Positions 9,088 through 17,725 are shown, counted from the first letter of the stretch. The stretch is DNA of 64,000 bases from Pseudomonas sp. Irchel 3A7 (GCF_900187565.1 NZ_FYED01000002.1:243193-307192); one strand, 5' to 3'. Numbers and translations are program-made. The notes: a model not told the origin generated them from the sequence alone.

Positions 9088-10512
9088 ATGCCATATGCAG
9101 CTCGATCATTGCTCCTGTTCCTGAGCCTCGCCCTGCCCGGCTTCGCCGGTGCCGAAGACAGGCCCGGGCACATGGTTTATCTGCGCACGATCGATCCCGG
9201 CATCGAGCAGGACATCCGTTATGCCGCTGCCCACAACTTCACCGGGCACCCGCTCGACGGCTACGAAGCAGCGGAGTGCCTGCTGTCGCTGGACGCCGCC
9301 AAGGCCCTCGCCCGGGTGCAATCGGCATTGCGGGCGCAAGGCTATGGTTTGAAGGTATTCGACTGCTATCGCCCCAGTCGGGCGGTGGCGGACATGGGGC
9401 GTTTTGCGACGGAACCGGGCGACCCGCGCAAGGCCGAGTTTTATCCACGGGTGGACAAACAGGACTTCTGGCGCCTGGGCTACGTGGCACGGGTGTCCAA
9501 TCACTCCAGGGGCGGCACGGTCGACCTGACCCTCACCGGTCCGGGTGCCCTGCCCGCCGACACCTGGACGCCTTCAGCCACACCCGTCGATTGCACGGCA
9601 CCTTATGGCCAGCGCTGGCACGATGGCGCCGTCGACATGGGTACCGGTTTTGACTGCTTCGATGAGCGCGCCCACACCAACACGACATTGATCAACGCCA
9701 CAGCCATGGAAAATCGCCAGCGGCTCACCCGTGCCATGGAGGCAGAGGGCTTCACTGGCTATTCCGCCGAGTGGTGGCATTTCACATACTCGCGCGATCC
9801 TGGCTTGAAGACCGTCATGGACTTCCCCATTACCCCGCTTGAACCCCTGGCCCAGGGGCTCGGCGACAGTCGGCAGTTGATCGTCGTCACCAGCAAACAT
9901 TGGGATGACATTCAGGGCACTGCCCAGCGCTATGAACGGCGCGACAACAGGTTTGAAAAGCTCGAGGCCGCTTTTCCTGTGGTTCTGGGCAAAAACGGAA
10001 TGGGTTGGGCCCAGGAACCCGACAGCCTTGAAAAACGTCAGGGACCTATCAAACAGGAAGGCGACGGTAAAGCCCCGGCCGGGATCTTCAAACTGGGTAC
10101 GGCGTTCGGTTACGGCCCAAAAGCTGAAACGAAACTGCCCTACCTCGCGCTGACGCCGGCCATCGAATGCGTGGATGACAGCCAGTCGAAACGCTACAAC
10201 CAACTGGTCGACGGCTCGACGGTCGCCAAGGACTGGAGCAGTTCCGAACGCATGCGGCGCAGCGATGACTTGTATCGCCAAGGCATTTTCATCGAACACA
10301 ACACCCCGGCATCCCCCGCCGCCGGCTCATGCATTTTCTTCCACATCTGGCGCGGCCCAACGACGCCGACCCGGGGTTGTACCGCCATGGCACCGACAGA
10401 TATCGAGCGCCTGTTCAACTGGCTGGACCCACGCCAGTCTCCGCTGCTGGTGCAATTGCCCGAGGCGCAATACGAGCAGTTGCGCGAACACTGGAACCTT
10501 CCCGAGCGCTGA
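9088..10512 (+). CDS. secreted D-Ala-D-Ala dipeptidase-like (M15D) / L,D-transpeptidase-like fusion
   Basis: A 474-residue protein with a signal peptide (hydrophobic core around residues 8-20, cleavage near AGA-EDR), so it is exported. Residues about 25-240 form a VanX/DdpX-type peptidase M15D domain, with Arg in DCYRPS, zinc ligands in SNHSRGGTVD (His, Asp) and Glu/His in EWWH. Residues about 255-474 resemble a YkuD-type L,D-transpeptidase domain, with EHNTPA, GSCIFFHIW and the cysteine motif TRGCTAM (Cys about 431). The combination suggests peptidoglycan or muropeptide processing. GGAGG lies 9 bases before ATG 9088; a GTG at 9085 is possible. Whether either domain is active, and on what, is unknown. 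Confidence 0.82.
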   Translation: MPYAARSLLLFLSLALPGFAGAEDRPGHMVYLRTIDPGIEQDIRYAAAHNFTGHPLDGYEAAECLLSLDAAKALARVQSALRAQGYGLKVFDCYRPSRAVADMGRFATEPGDPRKAEFYPRVDKQDFWRLGYVARVSNHSRGGTVDLTLTGPGALPADTWTPSATPVDCTAPYGQRWHDGAVDMGTGFDCFDERAHTNTTLINATAMENRQRLTRAMEAEGFTGYSAEWWHFTYSRDPGLKTVMDFPITPLEPLAQGLGDSRQLIVVTSKHWDDIQGTAQRYERRDNRFEKLEAAFPVVLGKNGMGWAQEPDSLEKRQGPIKQEGDGKAPAGIFKLGTAFGYGPKAETKLPYLALTPAIECVDDSQSKRYNQLVDGSTVAKDWSSSERMRRSDDLYRQGIFIEHNTPASPAAGSCIFFHIWRGPTTPTRGCTAMAPTDIERLFNWLDPRQSPLLVQLPEAQYEQLREHWNLPER

Positions 10513-10538
10513 TCGTGCCCCAGTCAGCGGTGAAAAAC

Positions 10539-10629
10539 CTGTGGGAGCGAGCCTGCTCGCGAAGGCGGTGTTTCAGTCACATCAATACTGAATGTGCCGA
10601 CGTATTCGCGAGCAGGCTCGCTCCCACAG
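10539..10629. repeat. BIME overlapping the 3' end of a gene
   Basis: Inverted REP cores CTGTGGGAGCGAGCCTGCTC and complement. The right half encodes the last codons of the minus-strand membrane protein at 10582-11634, whose stop codon falls in the spacer. Confidence 0.92.
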
Positions 10630-11634
10630 GGATGGTGAGCGCCTGGATTTGCGCAACGTGCGCGCGGTTTCGACAAACGGCGTCACGATCAGGCTGTAGA
10701 GTGTCAGGTAACGCTGCTGATCCGCCTCGCCAGTGCCGAAGCGGATGGCCTCGGGCTCGGACCGCGTGACGTAGAGCGTGCCAAACATCCAGTCCCAGAG
10801 TGACAGGTTGACCCCGAAATTCTTGTTGATGTGCCGAGGTGCGTCGCTGTGGTGGACCTGATGCTGCGCCGGGCTGTTGAGCACATGCTCGACCACCGGC
10901 CCGAACGACAGCCAGACATGGCTGTGCCGCAGGTTGGACGCCAGGGCGTTGAAGATGAACACCATGTAGGTCACACCGAGCAGCGTGTAGCGGTCGATCT
11001 CCCCGCCGCAGGCGTACCAGAAGAGGCCGGCGAAGGCGCTGATAAACACGATATCGATCAGCCGCTCGATCATTTTCTCGATGAAGTGCACCCGGCTGGC
11101 CGTGACCGGCACCAGCACCGGCGCCGAGTGATGGACCTTGTGGAACGCCCACAGGTAGCGCGAATGGTAGGCGCGGTGGGCCCAGTAATGCAGGAAGTCC
11201 TGCAACAGGAACACCCCCAGACCGTAGAGCAAGGACAACCCAAGCTGCTGCTCCACCTGCACCCGTGCGCCCCACAGGTGGGTGAAGAAACGCACGTAAT
11301 CCCCTGAGCGCAACACGTACGGGTCCACGAGGCCGACGATGGGCACCACCAGCATGACTTTCAGGATCGCACGCACAAAGTAGTAGCGGTAATCGAGCAG
11401 CGCCGAGGGATGAAAATGCACGCGGTTACCGCCGATGAACCGCCAGAACGTGGGCGCATCGGTCAGCCCGCGGGACTTGCGCCAGCGGAACAGGCCGTAG
11501 GCAACGGCGTAGGACGTGAATAGAAAGACTACGCAGAGCCGGCCGTTAAGGTCGAAAAGACCAAGGAATTGGTCGCTGACAGGCGCGATCACCCACCTGA
11601 ACAGGTATTGGTAGAGAAGTGCTAGAACATCCAT
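10582..11634 (-). CDS. fatty acid hydroxylase / sterol desaturase superfamily membrane protein
   Basis: An about 350-residue integral membrane protein with several hydrophobic segments and the histidine clusters of the di-iron hydroxylase family: HYWAHRAYH, HKVHHS and HQVHHSDAPRH. Such enzymes hydroxylate or desaturate lipids using O2. I chose the ATG at 11634 because upstream codons are unlike the family, though no strong ribosome site is visible. The final 15-20 residues, including LWERACSR, are the translation of a REP element and not family sequence, so the ancestral stop was probably lost when the REP inserted. It converges on the dipeptidase-like gene. Substrate unknown. Confidence 0.85.
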   Translation of the reverse strand: MDVLALLYQYLFRWVIAPVSDQFLGLFDLNGRLCVVFLFTSYAVAYGLFRWRKSRGLTDAPTFWRFIGGNRVHFHPSALLDYRYYFVRAILKVMLVVPIVGLVDPYVLRSGDYVRFFTHLWGARVQVEQQLGLSLLYGLGVFLLQDFLHYWAHRAYHSRYLWAFHKVHHSAPVLVPVTASRVHFIEKMIERLIDIVFISAFAGLFWYACGGEIDRYTLLGVTYMVFIFNALASNLRHSHVWLSFGPVVEHVLNSPAQHQVHHSDAPRHINKNFGVNLSLWDWMFGTLYVTRSEPEAIRFGTGEADQQRYLTLYSLIVTPFVETARTLRKSRRSPSLWERACSRIRRHIQY

Positions 11635-11820
11635 GAACGGCAGGCCCGAAAGGTAGAGCGTTGTGGGTAGGTTAAGAACGACGCGGATAATAATGACCCG
11701 TCCCTTTCTAGCCAACACCCTTCCCCTACAGGGGGGCACACCCGCCAGATAGCCTGTGCGCCCGCCTTCCCGGTGGTTGCCGTATCACCGAGTGTAGCCG
11801 TTATTGCGTATGTTTCTTGT

Positions 11821-13218
11821 TTACGCTTTGGTTCGTCCTTCAACGGGCACGACAACCGCCGATGGCCGGGCCAGCCAGTAATACAGAACGCCCGGCACCA
11901 CCAGTCCCACGATCCAGGAGATGTCTACGCCACCAAGCTGCGCGACCATCGGTCCGGAGTAGAAATGGGTGTCGACGAAAGGCAACTGAATCAGCACGCC
12001 GATCACGTACACGCTGATCCCCAGCAGGTTCCAGCGGCCATATCGGCCGGCCGGATCGGACAAGGCCGGGATGTCATAACGCTCCTTGTTGATGAAGTAG
12101 TAATCCACCAGGTTGATCGCACTCCAGGGGGTGAAGAACGTCAGCAAGAACAGGATGAAATACTTGAACGAGTTGAGGAACGAGTACTGCCCCAGCAGCG
12201 CCAGGGTGGTGGACGCCGCGACAATCAGCAACACGAACACCATGCGCTGGCGGGCGCTGAATGCCAGGTGACTGCGAAAACCGGTGATGATGGTGGCCAC
12301 GCACATGAAGCTGCCATAAGCATTGAGGGTCGACACCGTGACCTTGCCAAAGACCACGCTCAGGTACAGCAAGGAAGCCATCACCCCGCTGCTGCCCAAA
12401 CCGACGATGGTCGCCACTTCGTGACCACGGAAGTTCGCCCCCGCCAATGCCGCGGCGAACACCCCCAGCACCATGGAAGCCTGGGCGCCCAACACGGTGC
12501 CCAGGCCGACGGCGGCGAAGGTTTTCCACGATGACGTCTTGCTCGGAAGGTAGCGTGAATAGTCGGCCACATACGGGCCAAAGGCGATTTGCCAGGATGC
12601 CGACAGCGACACCGCCAGCAGGAAAGTACTCCAGGCGAAATGACGGTTTTGCAGCAACAGGCCGATATCGTTGAGCGTCATCAACCGGGTAAACAGATAG
12701 ACGAACGCGATGACGCCGAGCACGCTGGCAACCCGCCCGACCAGGTGGATCACCCGGTAACCGAACATCGTCAGCAAGGCGATGCCGGCGGCGAAAATCA
12801 GGATGCCGGCACTGTCGCTGACGCTGATCAACTGGGCAATCGCCTGCCCCGACAACACCGCGCCGGTGGCGCTGAAGCCGAGGTACATCAGGCATACCAG
12901 CACAATCGGGATCGCCGCGCCGTACACCCCGAATTGCACGCGACTGGAGATCATCTGTGGCAACCCGAGTTTCGGCCCTTGCGCCGCATGCAGCGCCACC
13001 ACGGCACCGCCGAGCACCTGGCCGATCAGCAAGCCGACGAGCGACCAGAACACATCACCGCCCAACACCACGGCCAGCGCTCCGGTGACAATCGCGGTGA
13101 TCTGCAGATTGGCCCCGAGCCACAGGGTGAACTGGCTATACAGGCTGCCATGGCGCTCGGCCTCGGGGATGTAGTCGATCGAACGGGTTTCGATCAGGGG
13201 ACTTTGTTGCTGGGTCAT
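11821..13218 (-). CDS. NCS1-family (purine-cytosine permease type) transporter
   Basis: A 465-residue inner-membrane permease with about twelve hydrophobic segments, similar in layout to the other two NCS1 permeases here but more diverged. Shared marks are RSIDYIPEAERHG at the N-terminus and GLPQMISSRVQFG. GGAAGAG lies upstream of the ATG. Immediately upstream in transcription is the remnant of an amidohydrolase gene, so the pair may once have formed an import-and-hydrolyse unit for a cyclic amide or similar compound. The permease frame looks intact and probably functional; its substrate is unknown. Confidence 0.9.
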   Translation of the reverse strand: MTQQQSPLIETRSIDYIPEAERHGSLYSQFTLWLGANLQITAIVTGALAVVLGGDVFWSLVGLLIGQVLGGAVVALHAAQGPKLGLPQMISSRVQFGVYGAAIPIVLVCLMYLGFSATGAVLSGQAIAQLISVSDSAGILIFAAGIALLTMFGYRVIHLVGRVASVLGVIAFVYLFTRLMTLNDIGLLLQNRHFAWSTFLLAVSLSASWQIAFGPYVADYSRYLPSKTSSWKTFAAVGLGTVLGAQASMVLGVFAAALAGANFRGHEVATIVGLGSSGVMASLLYLSVVFGKVTVSTLNAYGSFMCVATIITGFRSHLAFSARQRMVFVLLIVAASTTLALLGQYSFLNSFKYFILFLLTFFTPWSAINLVDYYFINKERYDIPALSDPAGRYGRWNLLGISVYVIGVLIQLPFVDTHFYSGPMVAQLGGVDISWIVGLVVPGVLYYWLARPSAVVVPVEGRTKA

Positions 13219-13284
13219 TATTCTTGTTCTCTTCCAAATTGAAGGGCATCACACATTCCCCTGTGGGATTGTGTGTAACCGAGG

Positions 13285-14369
13285 TCATTTTTGTTGTTCG
13301 ATAACAGCCACCTGCCCCACAAACGGTGCCTTGGCCCACACCACCTTGCCGCCTACCATCGTCATCAGCACCTGATTGCGCCCCAGTTCCTCCTCGGGCA
13401 CTTGCATGAAGTTTTTATCCAGCACAATCAGGTCGGCGAACTTGCCCACTTCGACCGAACCGACCACTTGTTCCAACCTGAGCTGCTCGGCGGCGTTGAG
13501 GGTGATGGTGCGCAACACCTCGGCACGGGACAGCGCCGGGTCGGCATTGAGCCGGCCTGCGTACTTGGGGCCATAGCTGTGCGGGTTCTGCGGATCGCCG
13601 GAACGGGTGACGCCGATTTTCAGCGCGAGGAACTCGTCAAGCGGATCCACCGGCCAGTCGCTGCCATAAGCCACCCGGCCTCCGGCACGGGCGATGCTGC
13701 CTGACGGTTCCATGCGCGCGAACCGTTCGGCACCGAGGTGATCGCTGGTGCCGTCCACTGTGGACGGCGCCTGCTGTGCCCACTGGAAGGACATGTTGGC
13801 GGTGACGTCGAGCGCATTGAACCGCCCGTAGTCGGCAGGGTCCACCGATTCGGCATGGGTGATGGCCGGGCGGAAGGGATTGCCGGGTAATTGCCGGCGC
13901 ACGTATTCGATGCCATCGAGCGAATCGCGCACCGCCCGGTCGCCGGTGGCGTGCAGGTGCGGATCGAGACCGGCCTGCACCGCTTTGAGCAACAATGGAT
14001 TGAGCACTTGCGACGGGAAGTACAGCTCGCCCCGGTTTTTCCCCGGCGTCCATTTCGGCGTTTTTTCGGTGCCGGCGTTGTGCAGATACGGCGTTAACAT
14101 CGCCCCGGTATCGGCCGGCGCGTTGATGATGCCGTCCATGAACAGTTTGACGTGACGCATGCTCACCCCCGGCGCGACCTTGGCTTCACCCTAACCGCCA
14201 CCGCCTGCTGCACCGGATTTTTACCGTCGACGGTGTACACATAACCGTTGCGCATGACCATGTCGGCGCTGGTCGAACCCTGACTCTGGCACCCCACCAG
14301 CGCCACACAGGAAACGGCCGTTGCGCCGGCCACCGCGATAAATAGCCTGGACAATTTCAATTGCCTCAC
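13285..14369 (-). pseudogene. YtcJ-type amidohydrolase, internally deleted and frameshifted
   Basis: The 5' part (14369 down to about 14180) encodes a lipoprotein-type signal (ALVGCQSQ) and the start of an amidohydrolase (MVMRNGYVYTVDG, then NPVQQAVAV). The 3' part (from about 14190 to 13285) encodes the family's C-terminal half, with VKLFMDGIIN, HLHATGDRAV, THAESV, YGSDWPVDP and GKFADLIVLD. These halves are in different frames, and the 200-250 residues expected between them, including the N-terminal metal-binding HxH, are missing. The first half stops after a short out-of-frame tail (VKPRSRRG). The enzyme would be about 550-600 residues if intact, so this copy should be inactive. Confidence 0.85.
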
Positions 14370-14509
14370 CCCTTTTTATTGTTTTGCAAGGACTCGACCG
14401 GACGGCGCGTATGTCCTTGATATGCAGGGCATACCCTATAGGGCGCGGTGAGCGGACGGACCTCTGCAAATGAGGAGGGGTGAGGTGATTTTTTTGATTT
14501 ATCGAAGAA

Positions 14510-14869
14510 CTATTCAGGCGGATCGATCTGGTCCAGTACACGGTTTGCCGTGATCTCCGCCAGCATGACGCTGTTGGAAATGCCCAGCAGGGCATTGCGG
14601 TCTCCCCCGTCCAGATGATCCACCAGTTGATGGACCATCACATCCACAGAGGCCAGTGTCTCGACCAGGTAAACCATCAGGGTTTCAGTCGTGACCTTTG
14701 GATCGACGGTAAACAGGGTACTCGGCGTGCGCGGTGTGGCCTTGATGTCGGCAATCGACGGGAAGTGATAATCGAGGGCGCGTTCGGCGGCCTCGTTGAG
14801 TTTTTTTGAATCGGGTTCGTAGGGGGATGCTGGATCGATATCCGGCGGGTTTGGTGAAGGCTTTTTCAT
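14510..14869 (-). CDS. DUF6124 family protein
   Basis: A 119-residue acidic soluble protein of unknown function. Recognisable family features are a proline-rich start with DPASPYEPDSKKLNEAA, a central PSTLFTVDP, and the C-terminal helix pattern ETLASVDVMVHQLVDHLDG then NRVLDQIDPPE. A second family member is encoded divergently at 15360-15743, sharing PSKKL/DSKKL, the FxVxP core and NRVLDNMEP. The family is common in Pseudomonas, often near regulators. No catalytic motif is apparent. The stretch between the two genes contains a strong hairpin and a gene remnant. Confidence 0.75.
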   Translation of the reverse strand: MKKPSPNPPDIDPASPYEPDSKKLNEAAERALDYHFPSIADIKATPRTPSTLFTVDPKVTTETLMVYLVETLASVDVMVHQLVDHLDGGDRNALLGISNSVMLAEITANRVLDQIDPPE

Positions 14870-14920
14870 ATTTCGCTCTCTCGTATGGGGCCGTCACCGA
14901 GTCGCTGCTAAACGATGGGT

Positions 14921-14993
14921 GGCAGCTGTGCGCAGGTTAGCAGACCGGGAGAACGAAACCGGCGCGCCCGAGGGCGCCCTGTGCACAGCTACC
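14921..14993. other. long structured hairpin of unknown class
   Basis: AGCTGTGCGCAGG (14924-14936) pairs with CCTGTGCACAGCT (14978-14990) over 13 positions with one G-U. The enclosed 41 bases contain smaller dyads CCGG...CCGG and GGCGC...GCGCC. It lies upstream of the minus-strand DUF6124 gene. It does not match the REP cores in this window and has no T-run, so it is not an obvious terminator. Confidence 0.5.
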
Positions 14994-15065
14994 ATAAAGT
15001 GCAGGCATGGAATGACCTGACTCTGGATGCAAGTGCGTTCGTAATACCACGGGCTGCTAAACCCG

Positions 15066-15198
15066 ATCACTGATGGGCAGTGACGCGAATCAAGTTACCG
15101 AGGGGGTCCAAAGCGCACAAGCCGGCGGATTCTGGCGTACCCGTAGGCAACGCCGCAAGGCTTTGTAGCTTTCAGGAAGTGAATCCGACCGCGATTAA
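15066..15198 (-). pseudogene. remnant of a VOC/glyoxalase-fold gene (C-terminal end)
   Basis: Read on the minus strand, this noncoding stretch ends with SAGLCALDPLGNLIRVTAHQ and a stop. DPxGNLIRV is the usual C-terminal strand of glyoxalase/bleomycin-resistance (VOC) proteins. Slightly upstream, SDSLPESYKAL is in a different frame, and there is no start codon or N-terminal half. It therefore looks like the decayed tail of a lost gene. The rest of the 490-bp gap around it holds only the hairpin at 14921-14993 and the upstream region of the next gene. Confidence 0.55.
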
Positions 15199-15359
15199 AC
15201 ACACCCTTTCGAACAGTGTTTAACGGGTTGAAATTCTACCCCCGTCCTTGATGAAAACTGCCAGAAAAACCCGGAAGCATCCGACATGTTTTTAGGGTTG
15301 GCCGTCGGAAGCGTGACCGTTAGCGTGATAGCTCCACCAACACTTCACGGAGATTCACC

Positions 15360-15743
15360 ATGCGCAAGATCCCCGACGTCCTCACCCGATCAGAAGTAGA
15401 AAGCACGGCCCCCTATGTCTCCACGCCTTCGAAAAAGCTGCACCAGGCTGTCAACAACGCACTTGACCATTACCTGAATCCACCGCCTCCTGACATGACC
15501 ACCAAACTCCCGCCCAGCGCCCTTTTTGTCGTTGCGCCTGACATCAACAACCAAACGCTACTGGCCTACGCCTGTGAGTCGCTCGCCTCGGCGAGCGTGT
15601 TGGCCAATGAATTTTCCGGCATGTTGGAAGGTACGCACCGCAACACGATGTTGGCCCTTCAACAGGTGATCATGCTGGGTGAGCTGGCGGTGAATCGGGT
15701 GCTGGACAATATGGAACCCTCACACACCCTCCCGGCGACCTGA
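15360..15743 (+). CDS. DUF6124 family protein
   Basis: A 127-residue protein, paralogous to the product of 14510-14869. Shared features are TPSKKLHQAVNNALDHYL near residue 22, PPSALFVVAPD in the middle, SLASASVLANEFSGMLEG, and the C-terminal VIMLGELAVNRVLDNMEPS. The ATG has GGAGA at normal distance (CGGAGATTCACC). The 3' end overlaps the convergent LuxR gene by 24 bp. Function unknown; no export signal or membrane segment is visible, so it should be cytoplasmic. Confidence 0.78.
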   Translation: MRKIPDVLTRSEVESTAPYVSTPSKKLHQAVNNALDHYLNPPPPDMTTKLPPSALFVVAPDINNQTLLAYACESLASASVLANEFSGMLEGTHRNTMLALQQVIMLGELAVNRVLDNMEPSHTLPAT

Positions 15744-16748
15744 CTCCCCCTGCGAACCCGTCGAGCGCAAGACCGAGCCCAGCTCCACCTTGCTCTTCAC
15801 CCCCAGTTGCAGGTAGCAGTTACGCAGGTAGGTGCGCACCGTCGCCGGGCTGAGGGTGAGAATTCGGGCGATTTCCTTATAGGAGTGCCCGGCGGCGAAC
15901 AGCATGGCGACGGTCCGCTCCCGTGGTGCCAGCACCGCCCCGCGCGGCGGTGTTTCCAGGGACAGGATGACGTGTTCGGCATTCGGACTCAGGGTCAGCG
16001 CCGAGCGGCCCAGGCGCATGACACAAGGCGCCTTGGGCAATTGTGCGATCACTTCGGCGGGCAGCGTCGAGCCGTTCCAGCCGGGCAATTCCCGCTGAAT
16101 GGCCGCACACAACCCGGCGCCGACGTAGAGCAATCCTCCGTCCAGCCGCGCGACCGCGAAATCGGTGGCGCCGTTGCCGGTGTCGACGCGGATCATGTCC
16201 TGCACCTGAAAGCGCCACAGCTGCAACAGGTGATCGCAGAACGCGGAAAACAGATCGGCCTCGCGGTCGTTGAAAGCCGGCGCTGCAACGCCACGGTAAA
16301 GACAGACGAAAAACATCAGGCCACTTTCCGGCAGCTCGAAGGTGATGCACATCGGGTGGTAGAGATCATGGCGCCGGGCGAACGCGTCCACCTCGGCATC
16401 GGGGTCGGTGAAACCGCTGTCGCGGATGACCTCGCCGGGGCGGCTCAAGGTGTCATGGGAGAATTTGTCGCTGCCGGCACTTTGTTGCCATTGGGCGGCA
16501 AAGGAGTCGGCCAGGTCGATGCGCCCGTGCATCCAGCTCTGCGGGGGTGTGCTGGCGGCCGAAGCAGACATCTCGCCCCACCACGCCGAGGCGAACGGCA
16601 CCAATGGGCGGAACGCCTGCAGGCCGTCGGCAATGAACTCGGCGGCACCCCGCTCCCGTGCCAGACGCCCCAGGTGCAACACACAACGGTTGAACGCCTG
16701 GAGCGTGGTCATCGAGGTGTCGACATCGCCCTGGTTACCCTCCTCCAT
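15720..16748 (-). CDS. LuxR-family transcriptional regulator
   Basis: A 342-residue regulator. The C-terminal LuxR helix-turn-helix (about the last 75 residues) contains LAPRERTVAMLFAAGHSYKE, IARILTLSPATVRTYLRN and QLGVKSKVEL. The N-terminal 260 residues show no receiver-type phosphoacceptor motif and look GAF- or PAS-like, so it probably senses a ligand directly. I preferred ATG 16748, which has AGGA eight bases upstream; ATG 16790 would add 14 residues without a ribosome site. Its 3' end overlaps the convergent DUF6124 gene. Target genes are unknown. Confidence 0.85.
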   Translation of the reverse strand: MEEGNQGDVDTSMTTLQAFNRCVLHLGRLARERGAAEFIADGLQAFRPLVPFASAWWGEMSASAASTPPQSWMHGRIDLADSFAAQWQQSAGSDKFSHDTLSRPGEVIRDSGFTDPDAEVDAFARRHDLYHPMCITFELPESGLMFFVCLYRGVAAPAFNDREADLFSAFCDHLLQLWRFQVQDMIRVDTGNGATDFAVARLDGGLLYVGAGLCAAIQRELPGWNGSTLPAEVIAQLPKAPCVMRLGRSALTLSPNAEHVILSLETPPRGAVLAPRERTVAMLFAAGHSYKEIARILTLSPATVRTYLRNCYLQLGVKSKVELGSVLRSTGSQGESGRREGV

Positions 16749-16871
16749 TGTGCCGGTCCTGTTCGTTGCTTGATCTGTGGCCTGGACCATGCCACAGGGG
16801 CTGTAATGACGTCCATGCCTCTGTATCAGCTGGATTTGTTGTGTTCACTGCATGGGTGGACAACACAAATC

Positions 16872-16964
16872 GTGTGGGAGCGTGGCTTGCCCGCGAAGAG
16901 GCCGGCACATACAACATTGATGTTTGCTGAAGCGACGCCTTCGCTGGCAAGCCAGCTCCCACAG
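16872..16964. repeat. BIME, diverged REP pair
   Basis: Inverted cores GTGTGGGAGCGTGGCTTGCC and GGCAAGCCAGCTCCCACAG around a spacer containing ACAACATTGATGTTTGCTGA, related to spacers of other BIMEs here. It lies between the LuxR and ChaC-like genes. Confidence 0.88.
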
Positions 16965-17002
16965 GGGATTGGGTACATCTGCAAATAAGTCGTTACAGGC
17001 AT

Positions 17003-17725
17003 TCAAGGATTTTTCGCCGTCAGCAACGACGCTTCAATTTCCTCGGCGACCAGACCTTCGAGGCGACTCATGTTGCGGTCACGGATGCCTTGCTCCTTGA
17101 GCATGGTCACCGTGCGGAACAGGTATTGCGCCGCCGACCCCCAATGCCCTGCCGCGCGGGCCAGGACTTGCGCGACCTTGTCCATCGGCAACTTGCCGGC
17201 GTAGGCCTTGCCGTTCCGCGCCGCGACAAAAGCCAGTGCCCGCAGTGGCCCGGACGCCGTTTTCACCGATATCCAGCGCGCCACGTTGGTGGGCGGGTTG
17301 GCGTCGATTTCCCGGGCCAGCAACAGACCGATCTGTTTGAAGTGATCCTGCGAGGGCAACCGGTAGGCCAGGCCCTGACAGCTGCCACCGCGATCGAGGG
17401 CCAGCATCAGCGCCGGCAATTCGCGAGTGCCGCGCCAGCGGGTCAGGGTCAGGCAGAACGAGCGATGCCAGCCATAAGCGGTGGCGCTGCGGCACTCGTC
17501 GAATTGAAATTCCGGGTTCCAGATCAACGAGCCGTAGGCGAACACCCAGAGATCCTTCGGCGTGTATTCCCGCAGAAGGACCTCCACCATCGCGTCGACT
17601 TCTTGCGGCGTATGCTCGGTGGTGCCGGGGTCAGGCCCGGGGTCGGGCTCGAACCGTTCGACATGGGCGACCAGTTCCGCCGTCAGGTTTCGTCTGGTCG
17701 TTTGCCGGGTTTTGCCTGCGTCCAT
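17003..17725 (-). CDS. gamma-glutamylcyclotransferase (ChaC-like)
   Basis: A 240-residue cytoplasmic enzyme of the ChaC family, which cleaves glutathione to 5-oxoproline and Cys-Gly. The fold's substrate-binding loop is VFAYGSLIWNPEF at about residues 62-74, and other family stretches are GWHRSFCLTLTRWRGT and GGSCQGLAYRL. The N-terminal 60 residues are less conserved. GAGAGG precedes the ATG. The gene stands alone between a BIME and the carbon-nitrogen hydrolase. Activity on glutathione is by family resemblance only. Confidence 0.87.
   Translation of the reverse strand: MDAGKTRQTTRRNLTAELVAHVERFEPDPGPDPGTTEHTPQEVDAMVEVLLREYTPKDLWVFAYGSLIWNPEFQFDECRSATAYGWHRSFCLTLTRWRGTRELPALMLALDRGGSCQGLAYRLPSQDHFKQIGLLLAREIDANPPTNVARWISVKTASGPLRALAFVAARNGKAYAGKLPMDKVAQVLARAAGHWGSAAQYLFRTVTMLKEQGIRDRNMSRLEGLVAEEIEASLLTAKNP

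Noticed and set aside
11622..11855. 77-codon minus-strand frame between the desaturase and permease genes
   Set aside because: No motif or ribosome site; it overlaps the permease stop region and 5' noncoding DNA.
14221..14595. 124-codon minus-strand frame before the amidohydrolase remnant
   Set aside because: It overlaps the pseudogene start and the DUF6124 3' end in another frame; no ribosome site or domain.
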